Shown: positions 1 to 9,850 of the stretch, piece after piece | Position numbering within the stretch: position 1 is the stretch's first letter | Layout of the letters: the number at the start of each line of letters is the position of its first letter | Assembly: GCA_026129465.1 (NCBI GenBank) | Contig: JAHCIA010000001.1 | Span: 3,135,503 to 3,199,502, forward strand | Source: Flavobacteriales bacterium | Lineage (GTDB): Bacteria > Bacteroidota > Bacteroidia > Flavobacteriales_F > PHOS-HE28 | Direction: 5' to 3' | DNA: 64,000 nt | The notes under the pieces: generated by a model | Database searches by the model: none | Seen by the model: the letters and a program-made list of their open reading frames with translations, nothing else | What the model was told of the DNA's origin: nothing | Position numbers and translations under genes: made by a program

Positions 1-80
1 CCGGCGAAGGGAAGATGGCGGCCCAGATGCGCGACTTCGGCGCCTATTTCGCCGAGCATATGTTGGAATTGAAGAAGTGA
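1..80 (+). CDS. C-terminal end of an unidentified protein (partial)
   Basis: An open frame enters from the left edge (first full codon at position 3) and stops at TGA 78-80. Only 25 residues are visible, ending FAEHMLELKK, so no family can be assigned. The composition and codon use look like the neighbouring real genes. The gene lies convergent to engB, with 47 bases between the stop codons. Confidence 0.5.
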   Translation, partial: GEGKMAAQMRDFGAYFAEHMLELKK

Positions 81-127
81 TTGGAGGTTGGATGTCGCAG
101 TCCGGGTGGCGTGCAACCTCCGACCCC

Positions 128-745
128 TCAGCTTCCCCAACCCCGATTCACCTCCTCCACAAAGGCCAGCAATTCATCCCGCCCCAGGCCGGTCTCTGAG
201 GAGGAAAGGACCATGGTGGGCAGGTTGTCCCAGGTCTCCTTCAGCTTGCGCTTGAGCTGTGCCACGTTCGCTTCCACCTTGGGCCGTGTGAGCTTGTCCG
301 CCTTGGTATGGACGATCACGAAGGGGATGCCTTGATCGCCGAGCCATTGGATCATGTCCAGATCGTTGCGCTGAGGCTCCAGGCGTGCGTCCACCAGCAG
401 GAAAACGCATTGCAGGTTCTCGCGCTTGGACAGGTAGCCGCGGATCATCTTCTCCCAGGCCGCGCGTTCGGCCTTGCCCACCTTGGCGAAACCATAGCCC
501 GGCAGATCGGCCAGCAGCCAGGGACGCCCGCCGGTGGCGTCCTCCACGCGGAAGTGCTCCACATTGCGTGTGCGGCCGGGCGTGTTGCTCACACGCGCCA
601 GCTTGTTGATGTTGCACAGCATGTTGATCAGGGAGCTCTTGCCCACGTTGCTGCGCCCGATGAAGGCGTATTCCGGCAGGGTGGGCGCGGGCCAATGCTT
701 CGGCTCACGGCCGCTGCCGAGGTGTTCCGCGCGCAGGGACTTCAT
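128..745 (-). CDS. engB: Ribosome biogenesis GTP-binding protein EngB (YihA/YsxC)
   Basis: TRAFAC-class small GTPase that acts in assembly of the large ribosomal subunit. The 205-residue product has the usual family length. Seen motifs: P-loop GRSNVGKSS at about residues 30-38, the G3 motif DLPGYG at 80-85 and the G4 motif TKAD at 147-150. The family signature PEYAFIGRSNVGKSS is clear. The ATG at 745 was chosen because the family N-terminus aligns from there; the frame stays open upstream, but that extension runs into the hydrolase gene. It sits 29 bases downstream of the hydrolase gene on the same strand and is probably co-transcribed with it. Function is secure from the family. Confidence 0.95.
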   Translation of the reverse strand: MKSLRAEHLGSGREPKHWPAPTLPEYAFIGRSNVGKSSLINMLCNINKLARVSNTPGRTRNVEHFRVEDATGGRPWLLADLPGYGFAKVGKAERAAWEKMIRGYLSKRENLQCVFLLVDARLEPQRNDLDMIQWLGDQGIPFVIVHTKADKLTRPKVEANVAQLKRKLKETWDNLPTMVLSSSETGLGRDELLAFVEEVNRGWGS

Positions 746-774
746 CCAGGTCGTTGCCACACCGGTCTTCCGGA

Positions 775-1536
775 TCACGCCAGGACCTTTTCCAGCCACC
801 GTTCCAGGATCGCGTTGAACTCGGCGGGGTGTTCCATCATGGCGGCATGGCCGCATTGGTCTATCCAGTGCAGCTCGCTGTTGGGCAGCAGGCTGTGGAA
901 CTCCTCGGCCACATGCGGCGGTGTGATGGTGTCCTGCCGCCCCCAGATCAGCAGGGTGGGCATGTTGAGTTTGGGCAGCTCCTTGGCCATGTTGTGGCGG
1001 ATGGCGCTCTTGGCCAGCGACAGGATCCGGATGAGCTTGGCCTTGTCGTTCACCGTCTCGAAACACTCGTCCACCAGCTCGTCCGTGGCGTGCTTCGGAT
1101 CGAAAAAGGTCACCGCCACCTTCTTGCGGATGAACTCCTTGTCCTCCCGCCGCGGGAACCCTCCGCCGAAAGCGTTCTCATACAGGCCACTGCTGCCGGT
1201 GAGCGTCAGGGTGCGTACACGGCCAGGGTGGCGGCTGCAATACACCAGTGCCACATGCCCCCCGAGCGAGTTGCCGATGAGGTTCAGACCAGTGAAGCCC
1301 TTGTGTTCGATGAAGCGGGAAAGGAACCTGGCCAGGTTGTCCACGTTGGTGCTGAGCATGGGCAATGTGTACAAAGGCAGTATTGGCACCACCACCCGGT
1401 AACGTGGGGTGAAGTGGTCGAAGAGATACTGGAAGTTGCTGAGGGCGCCGAACAGCCCATGCAGCAGCAGCAACACCGGCCCTTCGCCAGCTTCCAGGTA
1501 GTGGAACTCCCCTTCCTCTTTCAGCTTCCGCTCCAT
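775..1536 (-). CDS. Alpha/beta hydrolase
   Basis: A 253-residue alpha/beta-hydrolase-fold protein. Seen: the oxyanion-hole motif LLHGLFG near residue 26, the nucleophile elbow GNSLGG with Ser90, the acid Asp202 in IWGRQDTITPP and the catalytic His230 in QCGHAAMMEHP, so the full triad is present. No signal peptide is visible, so it should be cytosolic. The substrate cannot be told from sequence. The ATG at 1536 was chosen because a perfect TACCTTTG promoter element lies at 1588-1595, which rules out the upstream in-frame start at 1590. It is divergent from mraZ and probably leads a short operon with engB. Confidence 0.85.
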   Translation of the reverse strand: MERKLKEEGEFHYLEAGEGPVLLLLHGLFGALSNFQYLFDHFTPRYRVVVPILPLYTLPMLSTNVDNLARFLSRFIEHKGFTGLNLIGNSLGGHVALVYCSRHPGRVRTLTLTGSSGLYENAFGGGFPRREDKEFIRKKVAVTFFDPKHATDELVDECFETVNDKAKLIRILSLAKSAIRHNMAKELPKLNMPTLLIWGRQDTITPPHVAEEFHSLLPNSELHWIDQCGHAAMMEHPAEFNAILERWLEKVLA

Positions 1537-1587
1537 CGTTCGCGTTCCACCCCATGGGCCGCATGGAGGCGGCTGGTGGCATCCGTC

Positions 1588-1595
1588 CAAAGGTA
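1588..1595 (-). promoter_or_regulatory. Putative Bacteroidota -7 promoter element for the hydrolase-engB unit
   Basis: Read on the minus strand this is TACCTTTG, an exact match to the Bacteroidota -7 consensus TAnnTTTG. No clear -33 TTG is seen at the expected distance. It would give a leader of roughly 45-50 bases before the ATG at 1536. Confidence 0.45.
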
Positions 1596-1799
1596 GGCGG
1601 CGGCCGATACGCGCCCCAGACTCCCCTCCACCCCTGTGAACATCGCCCTGTGGATGTTCCGCACCCTGCGGCTGGCGCGGTCGGCAGTGGCGCCGGCCAC
1701 CTTGTGACCGGTATCGGACAACTACCCGGGACCATTCCGCGCTCCGGTCGAGGATCTTTCAACAGGTCCCACAATTCCCCACCACCGATTCTCCCTATC

Positions 1800-1919
1800 T
1801 TGTCAAGGTTTTTCAGGCCTTTGACAACTTCGTGATACACTCGTCGTTCAACATTTATCAACATTGGACCAAAAAAGTGGGGATCTGTAGCTGAAAGTGG
1901 GTGAACCCGTCTACTTTCG
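1800..1919 (+). promoter_or_regulatory. mraZ/dcw promoter region with candidate MraZ boxes
   Basis: This is the informative part of the 407-base gap between the divergent hydrolase and mraZ starts; the rest of the gap shows no convincing gene. Seen: an imperfect palindrome (TTGTCAAGG at 1800-1808, CCTTTGACAA at 1818-1827); two copies of TCAACATT exactly 10 bases apart (1848, 1858); two copies of AAAGTGG exactly 20 bases apart (1874-1880, 1894-1900); and a -7-like TACTTTCG at 1912-1919, 25 bases before the mraZ ATG. MraZ is known to autorepress by binding short GTGGG-type direct repeats with about 10-base periodicity. The AAAGTGG pair sits just upstream of and over the -33 region, where a repressor would act. 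Confidence 0.5.
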
Positions 1920-1943
1920 CCTCCGGTCCCACGTGCATGTGCG

Positions 1944-2408
1944 ATGCTGAACCTGTTGGGGGAATACCCAAGCACCCTGGACGCCAAGAGCCGGGCCCTG
2001 CTCCCTGCCGCGCTGAAGAAGCAGCTCGGCAAGGCGGTGGCGGACGGATTCGTGGTGAACAGGGCCGTGTTCAGCCCATGCCTGGTACTGTACCCGATGG
2101 AGGAGTGGAGCCGCACCAGCGCCGCCGTGCGCAGGCTGAATCACTTCGACCCCGACAACGTGGAGTTCATCCGGCGCTTCCTCAATGGGGCCACGCCGGT
2201 GGAACTCGACGCCAGCGGGCGGTTGCTCATCCCCAAGAACCTGTTGGACCATGCCCGCATGGGCAAGGACATCGTGTTCACGGGCCTGGGCGACCGGATC
2301 GAGGTATGGGCCGAGCAGGAATACAAGCAGGCGCTCGCGGGGCAAGTGGACTTCAAGTCACTCGCGGCCAAGGTGATGGCTGGAAAGCCTAATGACCATG
2401 CCGCATGA
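1944..2408 (+). CDS. mraZ: Transcriptional regulator MraZ
   Basis: First gene of the dcw cluster. MraZ is a DNA-binding protein of the SpoVT-AbrB fold that represses its own operon. The 154-residue product begins LLGEYPSTLDAKSRALLPA and repeats the fold in the second half with TPVELDASGRLLIPKNL, the classic double MraZ domain. There is no Shine-Dalgarno sequence, as usual in this phylum. The 3' end overlaps rsmH by 17 bases. Candidate binding boxes lie directly upstream. Confidence 0.95.
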   Translation: MLNLLGEYPSTLDAKSRALLPAALKKQLGKAVADGFVVNRAVFSPCLVLYPMEEWSRTSAAVRRLNHFDPDNVEFIRRFLNGATPVELDASGRLLIPKNLLDHARMGKDIVFTGLGDRIEVWAEQEYKQALAGQVDFKSLAAKVMAGKPNDHAA

Positions 2409-3303
2409 CTACCACGACCCCGTTCTTTTACATGATTGTATCGAAGGGTTGGATCTCCGCCCCGATGGCGTCTACGTGGACGTCACCTTCGGCGGTGGAG
2501 GCCACAGCCGCGCCATCCTCGAGCGGCTCGGTGCGCGTGGGCGATTGATCGCCTTCGACCGCGACGCCGATGCCCGGGCCAACGCGCCCGATGACGAGCG
2601 CTTCACGCTGGTGCCGGCCGACTACCGCTGGCTGCGCAACTACCTCGGCTACCTGTACGCCTTGCCGATCAACGGCCTCCTGGCGGACCTGGGTGTAAGC
2701 AGCCACCAGTTCGACAGTGCCGCACGTGGATTCAGCTTCCGCTTCGAGGGGCCGCTGGACATGCGCATGGACCGCCGGGCCGAACGCACCGCGGCCAAGC
2801 TGCTGGCGGCGATCGAGGAAGGTGATCTGGCCAGGCTCCTGTCCCGCTACGGCGAAGTGACCAACGCCCACCGTGTGGCCCGCCAACTGGTGCGTGAGCG
2901 CCGGACCAAGGCGATCCACACCACGCAGGACCTGGTGGAAGCGCTGGAACCGATCACGCCCAAGCGCGATGGGGCGGGCTTTCTGGCCCAGGTGTTCCAA
3001 GCGCTGCGCATCGCGGTGAACGACGAGCTGGGCAGCCTGGAGGAGTTGCTGCGGCAGAGCGCCGAAGTGATCGCGCCGGGCGGCAGACTGGTGGTGATCG
3101 CCTACCACAGCCTGGAGGACCGGCTGGTGAAGCGCTGGATGCGCACCGGCGATCTGGATGGCGTGGAGCACAAGGACCTGCGCGGCAACCGACAAAGACC
3201 CTTCGATCCAACGCATGCAAGGGCGATACGCCCCACGGAAGAGGAGATCGAAAGGAACCCCAGGGCACGCAGTGCCCGCTTGAGGATAGCGACAAGGACA
3301 TGA
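2392..3303 (+). CDS. rsmH: 16S rRNA (cytosine1402-N4)-methyltransferase RsmH
   Basis: SAM-dependent enzyme that N4-methylates C1402 of 16S rRNA. The 303-residue product has the family start YHDPVLLHDCIEGL, the SAM-binding motif DVTFGGGGHS near residues 30-40, the DLGVSSHQFD segment and the C-terminal YHSLEDRLVKRWM motif. A second ATG six bases downstream (2398) is equally possible. It overlaps mraZ by 17 bases and the ftsL-like gene by 4, so it is translationally coupled in the operon. Confidence 0.96.
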   Translation: MTMPHDYHDPVLLHDCIEGLDLRPDGVYVDVTFGGGGHSRAILERLGARGRLIAFDRDADARANAPDDERFTLVPADYRWLRNYLGYLYALPINGLLADLGVSSHQFDSAARGFSFRFEGPLDMRMDRRAERTAAKLLAAIEEGDLARLLSRYGEVTNAHRVARQLVRERRTKAIHTTQDLVEALEPITPKRDGAGFLAQVFQALRIAVNDELGSLEELLRQSAEVIAPGGRLVVIAYHSLEDRLVKRWMRTGDLDGVEHKDLRGNRQRPFDPTHARAIRPTEEEIERNPRARSARLRIATRT

Positions 3304-3707
3304 ACAAGCTGCGACACGTTCAGGAGGAGAAGCCGAAGCAGGCGCCGCGCAAGGAAAGCGCCGCTCGGCTGCCACGCGCCTTCATCGCCCTGCTCAACGG
3401 CTCGTTCCTGGCCCGCGAGAACGTTCTGCGCAACATGCCCTTCATCGTATGGTGCGCGGGCCTCATGGTGCTCTACATCGCCTATGGCCATGGCACCGAG
3501 CGCATCGTGCGCGGGCTGCACAGCACCGACGCCGAGTTGAAGGAACTCCGCAGCGAGTACATCACCGAGCGCGCGCGGCTGGAGAAGCTGGAACAGCAGA
3601 GCCAGGTGGCATCGCGCATCAGCGCCCTTGGGCTGAAGGAAAGCCGGGTGCCGCCGGTGAAGATCCCGGTGACGGACAAGCAACGCCCCATCGCCCACAG
3701 GCCATGA
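3300..3707 (+). CDS. ftsL: FtsL-like cell division protein
   Basis: A 135-residue bitopic membrane protein at the standard ftsL position between rsmH and ftsI. Seen: a basic, proline-rich cytoplasmic tail of about 45 residues, one membrane segment around residues 46-62 (FIVWCAGLMVLYIAYGHG), then a charged stretch with coiled-coil character (ELKELRSEYITERARLEKLEQQ). FtsL links FtsQ/DivIB and FtsB to the septal FtsW-FtsI pair. Sequence conservation in this family is poor, so position and topology carry the assignment. Overlaps both neighbours by 4 bases (ATGA). Confidence 0.8.
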   Translation: MNKLRHVQEEKPKQAPRKESAARLPRAFIALLNGSFLARENVLRNMPFIVWCAGLMVLYIAYGHGTERIVRGLHSTDAELKELRSEYITERARLEKLEQQSQVASRISALGLKESRVPPVKIPVTDKQRPIAHRP

Positions 3708-5812
3708 ACGACAACAGGCAGCTGCGCGCCCGGGCCAACGTGGTCTACCTGCTGGTGACGCTCTTCGCTCTGGCGATCGCCGTGAAGCTTTTCACCATAC
3801 AAATGGTGGAAGGCGAGAAGTGGCTGGCCAAGGCGACCACCGTGGCCACCGCCTGGCGCACCGTACAGCCCGACCGCGGCCACATCCACAGCGCCGATGG
3901 CAGGCTCCTCGCCACCAGTGTGCCCGAGTACGAGGTGCGCATGGACATGGTGCCGCAGGGCCTCAGCGACGAGGTCTTCCGCGCGGGCATCGACTCGCTG
4001 GCCTGGTGCCTGTCCGATCTCTTCGGCGATCGCAGCGCGGCGGAGTACAAGCGCGATCTCACCGATGCGCGATCGCGCCGCGAACGCTACCACCTCGTCA
4101 AACGCCGGGTGGACCACGCGCAAGTGCAGCGCTTGCGCGGCTTCCCCATCTACCGACTGGGCCGCTACAGGAGCGGGCTCATCACCGAGAAGCGCACCGT
4201 GCGTGTGCGGCCCTTCGGTCGTTTGGCCGAACGCACCGTGGGCAAGATGCTGCTTGACAGCACCGCCTTCGGGCTCGAAGGCGGATTCGACGAGGTGCTG
4301 CGCGGCACCACCGGCCGCCGGCTCGAACGCCGTCTCGCGGGCGGCATCTGGATGCCCATCGGGGATGACAACGGCGTGGATCCGGTGCCCGGCGCGGACA
4401 TCCACACCACCATTGACATGAACCTGCAGGACGTGGCCGACGCCGCGCTGGAGGCACAGCTGCGCAAACATGGCGCGCAGTACGGCTGCGTGGTGGTGAT
4501 GGAGGTGGCCACCGGCTATGTGAAGGCCATCAGCAACCTCACCCGCCGCAACGACAGCACCTGGGTGGAGGACCGCAACTACGCCGTGGAGGAGCGCACC
4601 GAGCCCGGCTCCACCTTCAAGCTGGCGGCCTTGATGGCGGGTTTGGAGGACGGCCTCATCAGCCTGGAGGACACCGTGGACACCAAGGGCGGCACGGTGC
4701 GCTTCAGGGACCGGATCATGCGCGATTCGCATGAAGGCGGCTACGGACGCATCACCGTGCGCCGCGCCTTCGAATTGTCTTCGAACACGGGTATCAGCGT
4801 GGCGGTGAACCGTGCCTACGAGAAGGAGCCACGCCGCTTCGTTGACGCCCTGCGCCGCATGCGGCTGCACGAAACGTTGGGCGTGTCCATCCCCGGCGAG
4901 GTGATCCCCGTGCTGCGGCAGCCCGGCGACAAGGGATGGAGTGGCGTGAGCATCCCCTGGATGAGCATCGGCTACGAAACGGCCTTCACGCCGCTGCAAC
5001 TGCTGGCCTTCTACAACGCCGTGGCCAACGAGGGCAGGCTGCTTCGCCCGCAGTTCGTGGACCGCGTTTCGCGCAACGGGCGCACGCTCCGCGAGTTCAA
5101 GCCGCAGGTGCTGGAGGACCGAATCTGCTCCAAGCGCACGCTGGAACAGGTGCGCGGCCTTTTGGAGGGTGTGGTGGAGAGCGGCACGGCCACCAATCTG
5201 CGCGGCGCGCACTTCGCCATCGCGGGCAAGACGGGCACCGCCCAGATCGCGCGCAACGGCAGCTACAAGCAGCACGGCATCAGCTACCAGGCCTCCTTCG
5301 TGGGCTACTTCCCGGCCGATGCGCCCAAGTACAGCTGCATCGTGGTGGTGAACGGCCCGACCACCAGCGGCTATTACGGCAACGTGGTGGCCGGGCCCAT
5401 CTTCAAGGAGATCGCCGACAAGATCCACAGCAACCGGCTGGAGTTGCAGCGCGAGGAGCACCTCGCCGACAACACCATGCAGCGCATGCCGGTGAGCCAC
5501 AGTGGGCATGCCGCCGACCTGCGCACCGCCTTCGCCGCGCTGGGTGTGCCCTTCGAAGTGCAGGGCGAAGGGGAGTGGATGACCACGCAGGCCGGCGACA
5601 GCGCGGTGACGCTCCTGTCTCGCGAGCTGCCGGGCGACGCCACCTCGCTGGTGCCCAGCGTTCTGGGCATGGGCCTGAAGGACGCGCTCTACATCCTGGA
5701 GAACCGCGGACTGCGCGTGCGCTTCCATGGCGCGGGCATGGTGAAGCGGCAGTCCATCCAACCCGGCTCGCCCGCCATGCGCGGCGCCACCATCCTCATC
5801 GAGCTCGCATGA
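3704..5812 (+). CDS. ftsI: Septal penicillin-binding protein FtsI/PBP3 with C-terminal PASTA domain
   Basis: Transpeptidase that cross-links septal peptidoglycan in the periplasm. The 702-residue product starts with a short cytoplasmic tail and one membrane anchor (VVYLLVTLFALAIAVKLF). It then has the PBP dimerisation domain and the transpeptidase motifs SxxK (STFK, Ser303), SxN (SSN, 359-361) and KTG (KTGTAQ, 509-511). The last ~55 residues form one PASTA domain starting at about SLVPSVLGMGLKDAL. The ATG at 3704 was chosen by the anchor and the ATGA overlap with ftsL; the longer open frame upstream lies inside ftsL. It overlaps murE by 4 bases. Confidence 0.96.
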   Translation: MNDNRQLRARANVVYLLVTLFALAIAVKLFTIQMVEGEKWLAKATTVATAWRTVQPDRGHIHSADGRLLATSVPEYEVRMDMVPQGLSDEVFRAGIDSLAWCLSDLFGDRSAAEYKRDLTDARSRRERYHLVKRRVDHAQVQRLRGFPIYRLGRYRSGLITEKRTVRVRPFGRLAERTVGKMLLDSTAFGLEGGFDEVLRGTTGRRLERRLAGGIWMPIGDDNGVDPVPGADIHTTIDMNLQDVADAALEAQLRKHGAQYGCVVVMEVATGYVKAISNLTRRNDSTWVEDRNYAVEERTEPGSTFKLAALMAGLEDGLISLEDTVDTKGGTVRFRDRIMRDSHEGGYGRITVRRAFELSSNTGISVAVNRAYEKEPRRFVDALRRMRLHETLGVSIPGEVIPVLRQPGDKGWSGVSIPWMSIGYETAFTPLQLLAFYNAVANEGRLLRPQFVDRVSRNGRTLREFKPQVLEDRICSKRTLEQVRGLLEGVVESGTATNLRGAHFAIAGKTGTAQIARNGSYKQHGISYQASFVGYFPADAPKYSCIVVVNGPTTSGYYGNVVAGPIFKEIADKIHSNRLELQREEHLADNTMQRMPVSHSGHAADLRTAFAALGVPFEVQGEGEWMTTQAGDSAVTLLSRELPGDATSLVPSVLGMGLKDALYILENRGLRVRFHGAGMVKRQSIQPGSPAMRGATILIELA

Positions 5813-7272
5813 AGCTGCTGAAGGACATCCTCTACAAGGTGCGCATCGAGGAGGTGGCGGGCAGCACCAACACCGCCATCGAACATATCGCCTTCGACAG
5901 CCGGAAGGTCACCGCCTTCACTGTCTTCGTGGCCATTCCCGGCACACGCACCGATGGACACGAACACATCGACGCGGCCATCGCCGCCGGTGCGAGCGCC
6001 GTGGTATGCGAGCGCATGCCGGCCGCACGCAAGGACGGCGTGACCTATGTGCGCGTGGAGAACGCGGCCGCCTCGCTCGCCATCCTCGCCGCCAACTTCC
6101 ACGACCACCCCTCGGCCAAGCTGAAGCTGGTGGGCATCACCGGCACCAACGGGAAGACCAGCGTGGCCACCATGCTCTATCGGCTGCATCGCGCATTGGG
6201 CCACAAGTGCGGCCTCATCGGCACGGTGGAGACGCGGATCGGCCAGCGCAAGGTGGAGAGCACGCACACCACGCCCGACGCGCTGCGCCTCAACGAACTG
6301 CTCGCCGAGATGGTGGAGGCCCGCGTGACGCACTGCTTCATGGAGGTGAGCTCGCACAGCATCACGCAGGAACGGGTCACCGGGCTGCGCTTCGCCGGTG
6401 GCGTGTTCACCAACATCACGCACGACCACCTCGACTACCACGGCACCTTCGACGCGTACATCAAGGCGAAGAAGCGCTTCTTCGATGAACTGCCCTCCGC
6501 GGCCTTCGCACTGGTGAACGCCGACGACCCGAACAGCGCGGTGATGGTGCAGAACACGCGCGCCACCAAACGCTCCTTCGCCCTGCGCAACATGGCCGAC
6601 CACCATGCGCGCATCGTGGAGAACCAGCTGAGCGGGCTGCACCTGAGCATCGACGGGCACGACCTCTACGCGCGCCTGATCGGCGCCTTCAACGCGAGCA
6701 ACCTGCTGGCCGTGTACGCCACGGCTCTGCTGCTGGGCTCGGCGCCGTTGGACGTGCTCACCGCGCTCAGCGACCTGGAGCCGCCCCCCGGCCGCTTCCA
6801 GATCGTGCGCGGAGGCGGCGGTGTGATCGGTGTGGTGGACTATGCCCATACGCCCGACGCGCTGAAGAACGTGCTCGGCACACTGAACGAGATCCTCGGT
6901 GGCCGTGAACTGGTGATCACCGTGGTGGGCTGCGGCGGCGACAGGGACCGCGCCAAGCGACCGCTGATGGCGCGCATCGCCGCCGAACTCAGCGGTCATG
7001 TGGTCATCACCAGCGACAATCCGCGCAGCGAGGACCCCATGACGATCATCGAGGAGATGCGTGCGGGACTCCTCGTGAGCGACATGCAGCGCACCTGGGT
7101 GAACACCGACCGCCGCGAGGCCATCCGCCAGGCCGTGGGCATGGCCAAGCCCGGCCATGTGCTGCTGCTCACCGGCAAGGGTCACGAGAACTATCAGGAG
7201 ATCCAGGGCGTGAAGCACCCCTTCGATGATGCCGCCGTGCTGAAGGAAACCCTCGAACTGCTGCACAAGTAA
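5809..7272 (+). CDS. murE: UDP-MurNAc-tripeptide synthetase MurE (meso-diaminopimelate type)
   Basis: Cytosolic ATP-dependent ligase adding the third stem-peptide residue to UDP-MurNAc-L-Ala-D-Glu. The 487-residue product has the Mur-ligase P-loop [10 protein letters not shown] near residue 106, the TTPDALRL segment, the central [12 protein letters not shown] motif and the C-terminal substrate motif SDNPRSEDP. The DNPR sequence is the known marker for meso-diaminopimelate rather than lysine, so this organism should have DAP-type wall. Start at 5809 follows the ATGA overlap with ftsI. It abuts mraY as TAATG. Confidence 0.97.
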   Translation: MKLLKDILYKVRIEEVAGSTNTAIEHIAFDSRKVTAFTVFVAIPGTRTDGHEHIDAAIAAGASAVVCERMPAARKDGVTYVRVENAAASLAILAANFHDHPSAKLKLVGITGTNGKTSVATMLYRLHRALGHKCGLIGTVETRIGQRKVESTHTTPDALRLNELLAEMVEARVTHCFMEVSSHSITQERVTGLRFAGGVFTNITHDHLDYHGTFDAYIKAKKRFFDELPSAAFALVNADDPNSAVMVQNTRATKRSFALRNMADHHARIVENQLSGLHLSIDGHDLYARLIGAFNASNLLAVYATALLLGSAPLDVLTALSDLEPPPGRFQIVRGGGGVIGVVDYAHTPDALKNVLGTLNEILGGRELVITVVGCGGDRDRAKRPLMARIAAELSGHVVITSDNPRSEDPMTIIEEMRAGLLVSDMQRTWVNTDRREAIRQAVGMAKPGHVLLLTGKGHENYQEIQGVKHPFDDAAVLKETLELLHK

Positions 7273-8519
7273 TGCTGTACCACCTCTTCGAAGCGATAGG
7301 CTACGGTGTACCCGGATCGGGGGTGTTCAGCTACATCTCCTTCCGCGCGGCGTCGGCCGTGGTGGTGTCGCTGCTGATCTCGCTCTTCTTCGGCCGCACC
7401 ATCATCGGCATGCTGCGCCGCAAGCAGGTGGGCGAAACGGTGCGCGACCTGGGCCTCGAAGGCCAGATGGGCAAGCAGGGCACGCCCACCATGGGCGGTC
7501 TCATCATCATCGCGGCCACCATCATTCCCACGCTGCTCTTCGCACGGCTGGACAACATCTACATCGTCCTGCTGCTGGTGGCCACCGTGTGGCTGGGCCT
7601 CATCGGATTCCTGGACGACTACATCAAGGTCTTCAAGAAGGACAAGCGTGGGCTGGCCGGCAAGTTCAAGGTGGTGGGCCAGGTGGGGCTGGGCATCATC
7701 GTGGGCGCCACGGTCTACTTCCACCCGGACATCCGCACGCGCGTGGAGGTGCCCGAAGTGCTGGTGGCACAGCTAGACCCCGGCATGGTGCACACCCTGG
7801 TGGACGACAACGGGCGCACGCACTACATGCTCAACCGCAAGTCGCCCAACACCACCATCCCCTTCGTCAAGGACAACGAGTTCAACTATTCCTCCCTGCT
7901 GAAGCCCTTCGGCAACGAGGCGCGCAAGTACACCTGGATCATCTACATCCTGGTGGTGATCTTCATCATCACGGCCGTCAGCAACGGGGCCAACATCACC
8001 GATGGGCTGGACGGCCTGGCCACCGGCACCTCGGCCATCATGGTGCTCGCCCTGGGCGTCCTCGCCTACGTCAGCGGCAACATCATCTTCTCGGACTATC
8101 TGGACATCATGTACATCCCCGGCATCGGGGAGTTGGCGGTGTTCGTCGGCGCGCTGCTCGGCGCGTGCATCGGCTTCCTGTGGTACAACGCCTACCCCGC
8201 GCAGGTCTTCATGGGCGATACCGGCAGCCTGGCGCTTGGCGGCATCATCGCCACGCTGGCGATCCTGGTGCGCAAGGAACTGTTGATCCCCGTGCTATGC
8301 GGGATCTTCCTCGTGGAGAACCTCAGTGTGGTGATGCAGGTGTCCTGGTTCAAGTATACCAGGCGCAAGTACGGCGAGGGGCGGAGGATCTTCCGCATGT
8401 CGCCCCTCCACCACCACTACCAGAAGCTGGGGATCCACGAGAGCAAGATCGTGTCGCGCTTCTGGATCGTGGGCATCATGCTCGCGGTGCTGTCCATCGT
8501 AACGCTCAAGCTCCGATGA
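7272..8519 (+). CDS. mraY: Phospho-MurNAc-pentapeptide transferase MraY
   Basis: Polytopic inner-membrane enzyme that forms lipid I from UDP-MurNAc-pentapeptide and undecaprenyl phosphate. The 415-residue product has the expected ~10 membrane segments and the diagnostic motifs [10 protein letters not shown], the acidic FLDDYIKV loop, [12 protein letters not shown] and the C-terminal [10 protein letters not shown]. An insertion of about 60 residues between the third and fourth motifs (periplasmic side) matches the longer MraY seen in Bacteroidota. ATG overlaps the murE stop by one base. murF, often between murE and mraY in other phyla, is not here. Confidence 0.97.
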   Translation: MLYHLFEAIGYGVPGSGVFSYISFRAASAVVVSLLISLFFGRTIIGMLRRKQVGETVRDLGLEGQMGKQGTPTMGGLIIIAATIIPTLLFARLDNIYIVLLLVATVWLGLIGFLDDYIKVFKKDKRGLAGKFKVVGQVGLGIIVGATVYFHPDIRTRVEVPEVLVAQLDPGMVHTLVDDNGRTHYMLNRKSPNTTIPFVKDNEFNYSSLLKPFGNEARKYTWIIYILVVIFIITAVSNGANITDGLDGLATGTSAIMVLALGVLAYVSGNIIFSDYLDIMYIPGIGELAVFVGALLGACIGFLWYNAYPAQVFMGDTGSLALGGIIATLAILVRKELLIPVLCGIFLVENLSVVMQVSWFKYTRRKYGEGRRIFRMSPLHHHYQKLGIHESKIVSRFWIVGIMLAVLSIVTLKLR

Positions 8520-9850
8520 AGCCGCTGGTGGTCATAGGAGCGCAGGAGAGCGGTGTGGGTGCCGCACGGCTGGCCGCGCAGCGCGGACTCGATGTGTTCG
8601 TGAGCGACGCGGGCGCCATCAAGCCGAGGTACCGCGAGGTGCTGGACGCGCACGGCATACCCTACGAGGAGGGCGGACACACCGCCGCACGCGTGCTGTC
8701 GGCCGGCGAGATCGTGAAGAGCCCCGGTGTGCCCGACAAGGCACCGATGATCGCGGCGGCGCGCGCGCAGGGCATCCCGGTCATCAGCGAGATCGAACTG
8801 GCTTACCGCTACTGCAAGGGCTCCATCGTGGGCATCACCGGCAGCAACGGCAAGACCACCACCACGCTGCTCACGCATCACATCCTCTCACGCGCCGGAT
8901 TGGATGTGGCGGTGGGCGGCAACGTGGGCAACAGTTTCGCCGCGCTCGTGGCCGATGGCGACCATGCGTGGTACGTGGTCGAGCTGAGCAGCTTCCAGCT
9001 CGACGGCATCCGCGACTTCCGTCCGCGCATCGCCATGCTGCTCAACATCACACCCGACCATCTGGACCGTTACGACGGCCGCATGGAGCGCTATGTGGCG
9101 AGCAAGTTCCGCATCGCCATGAACCAGGGTCCGGACGACCATTTCATCCACGGCGACGACGATGCCGAGGTCGCCGCGGGCATGCGCATCCATCCGGTGG
9201 CCGCGCGCCGCTGGCCTTTTTCCATCGAACACCCCATCACCGAGGGCGCCTGCCTGAAGGACGATCACATCCACATCACCACCAACCGAACCACATTCAG
9301 CATGTCCATCACCGAACTGGCCCTGCAGGGCAAGCACAACGTGTACAACTCCATGGCCGCCGGCATCGCCGCGCGCGTGCTGGAACTGCGCAATGAGGTC
9401 GTGCGCGAAAGCCTCAGCGATTTCCAGAACGTGGAGCACCGCCTGGAACACGTGGCCCAGGTGAACGGCATCGAGTTCATCAACGACTCGAAGGCGACCA
9501 ACGTGAACTCCGCGTGGTACGCTTTGGAGAGCATGGACAAACCGGTGATCTGGGTGGCCGGCGGCGAGGACAAGGGCAACGACTACGGCGCGCTGATGGA
9601 GCTGGTGCGCGCCAAGGTGAAGGCCATCGTGTGCCTGGGGGTGGACAACGCCAAGCTGCTGAAGGTCTTCGGGCCCCTGGGTCTGCCCATGCCCGAGGCG
9701 CGCAGCGCCGAACAGGCCGTGCAGGCCGCCTATGACCTGGCCGAACCCGGTGATGTGGTGCTGCTGAGCCCGGCCTGCGCCAGCTACGACCTGTTCGAGA
9801 ACTACGAGGACCGCGGGCGCCGCTTCAAGGCCGCCGTGCGCGCATTGTGA
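8516..9850 (+). CDS. murD: UDP-MurNAc-L-alanine:D-glutamate ligase MurD
   Basis: Cytosolic ATP-dependent ligase adding D-Glu to UDP-MurNAc-L-Ala. The 444-residue product has the three Mur-ligase domains: an N-terminal Rossmann-like part ([13 protein letters not shown]), the central ATP domain with P-loop [12 protein letters not shown] and [12 protein letters not shown], and the C-terminal domain with the loop [21 protein letters not shown] and the [11 protein letters not shown] motif. Start 8516 overlaps mraY by 4 bases. The next gene is a separate copy of just the C-terminal domain (see 9847-10371). Confidence 0.96.
   Translation: MKPLVVIGAQESGVGAARLAAQRGLDVFVSDAGAIKPRYREVLDAHGIPYEEGGHTAARVLSAGEIVKSPGVPDKAPMIAAARAQGIPVISEIELAYRYCKGSIVGITGSNGKTTTTLLTHHILSRAGLDVAVGGNVGNSFAALVADGDHAWYVVELSSFQLDGIRDFRPRIAMLLNITPDHLDRYDGRMERYVASKFRIAMNQGPDDHFIHGDDDAEVAAGMRIHPVAARRWPFSIEHPITEGACLKDDHIHITTNRTTFSMSITELALQGKHNVYNSMAAGIAARVLELRNEVVRESLSDFQNVEHRLEHVAQVNGIEFINDSKATNVNSAWYALESMDKPVIWVAGGEDKGNDYGALMELVRAKVKAIVCLGVDNAKLLKVFGPLGLPMPEARSAEQAVQAAYDLAEPGDVVLLSPACASYDLFENYEDRGRRFKAAVRAL

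Noticed and set aside
1521-1835. Small open frames on both strands between the hydrolase gene and mraZ
   Set aside because: They overlap the hydrolase start and promoter elements, have no recognisable domain and sit in a region best explained as divergent regulatory DNA.
3482-5761. Long minus-strand open frame (759 codons) under ftsI
   Set aside because: ftsI on the plus strand has all catalytic motifs and fits the operon; the antisense product is His/Val/Ala-rich shadow sequence.
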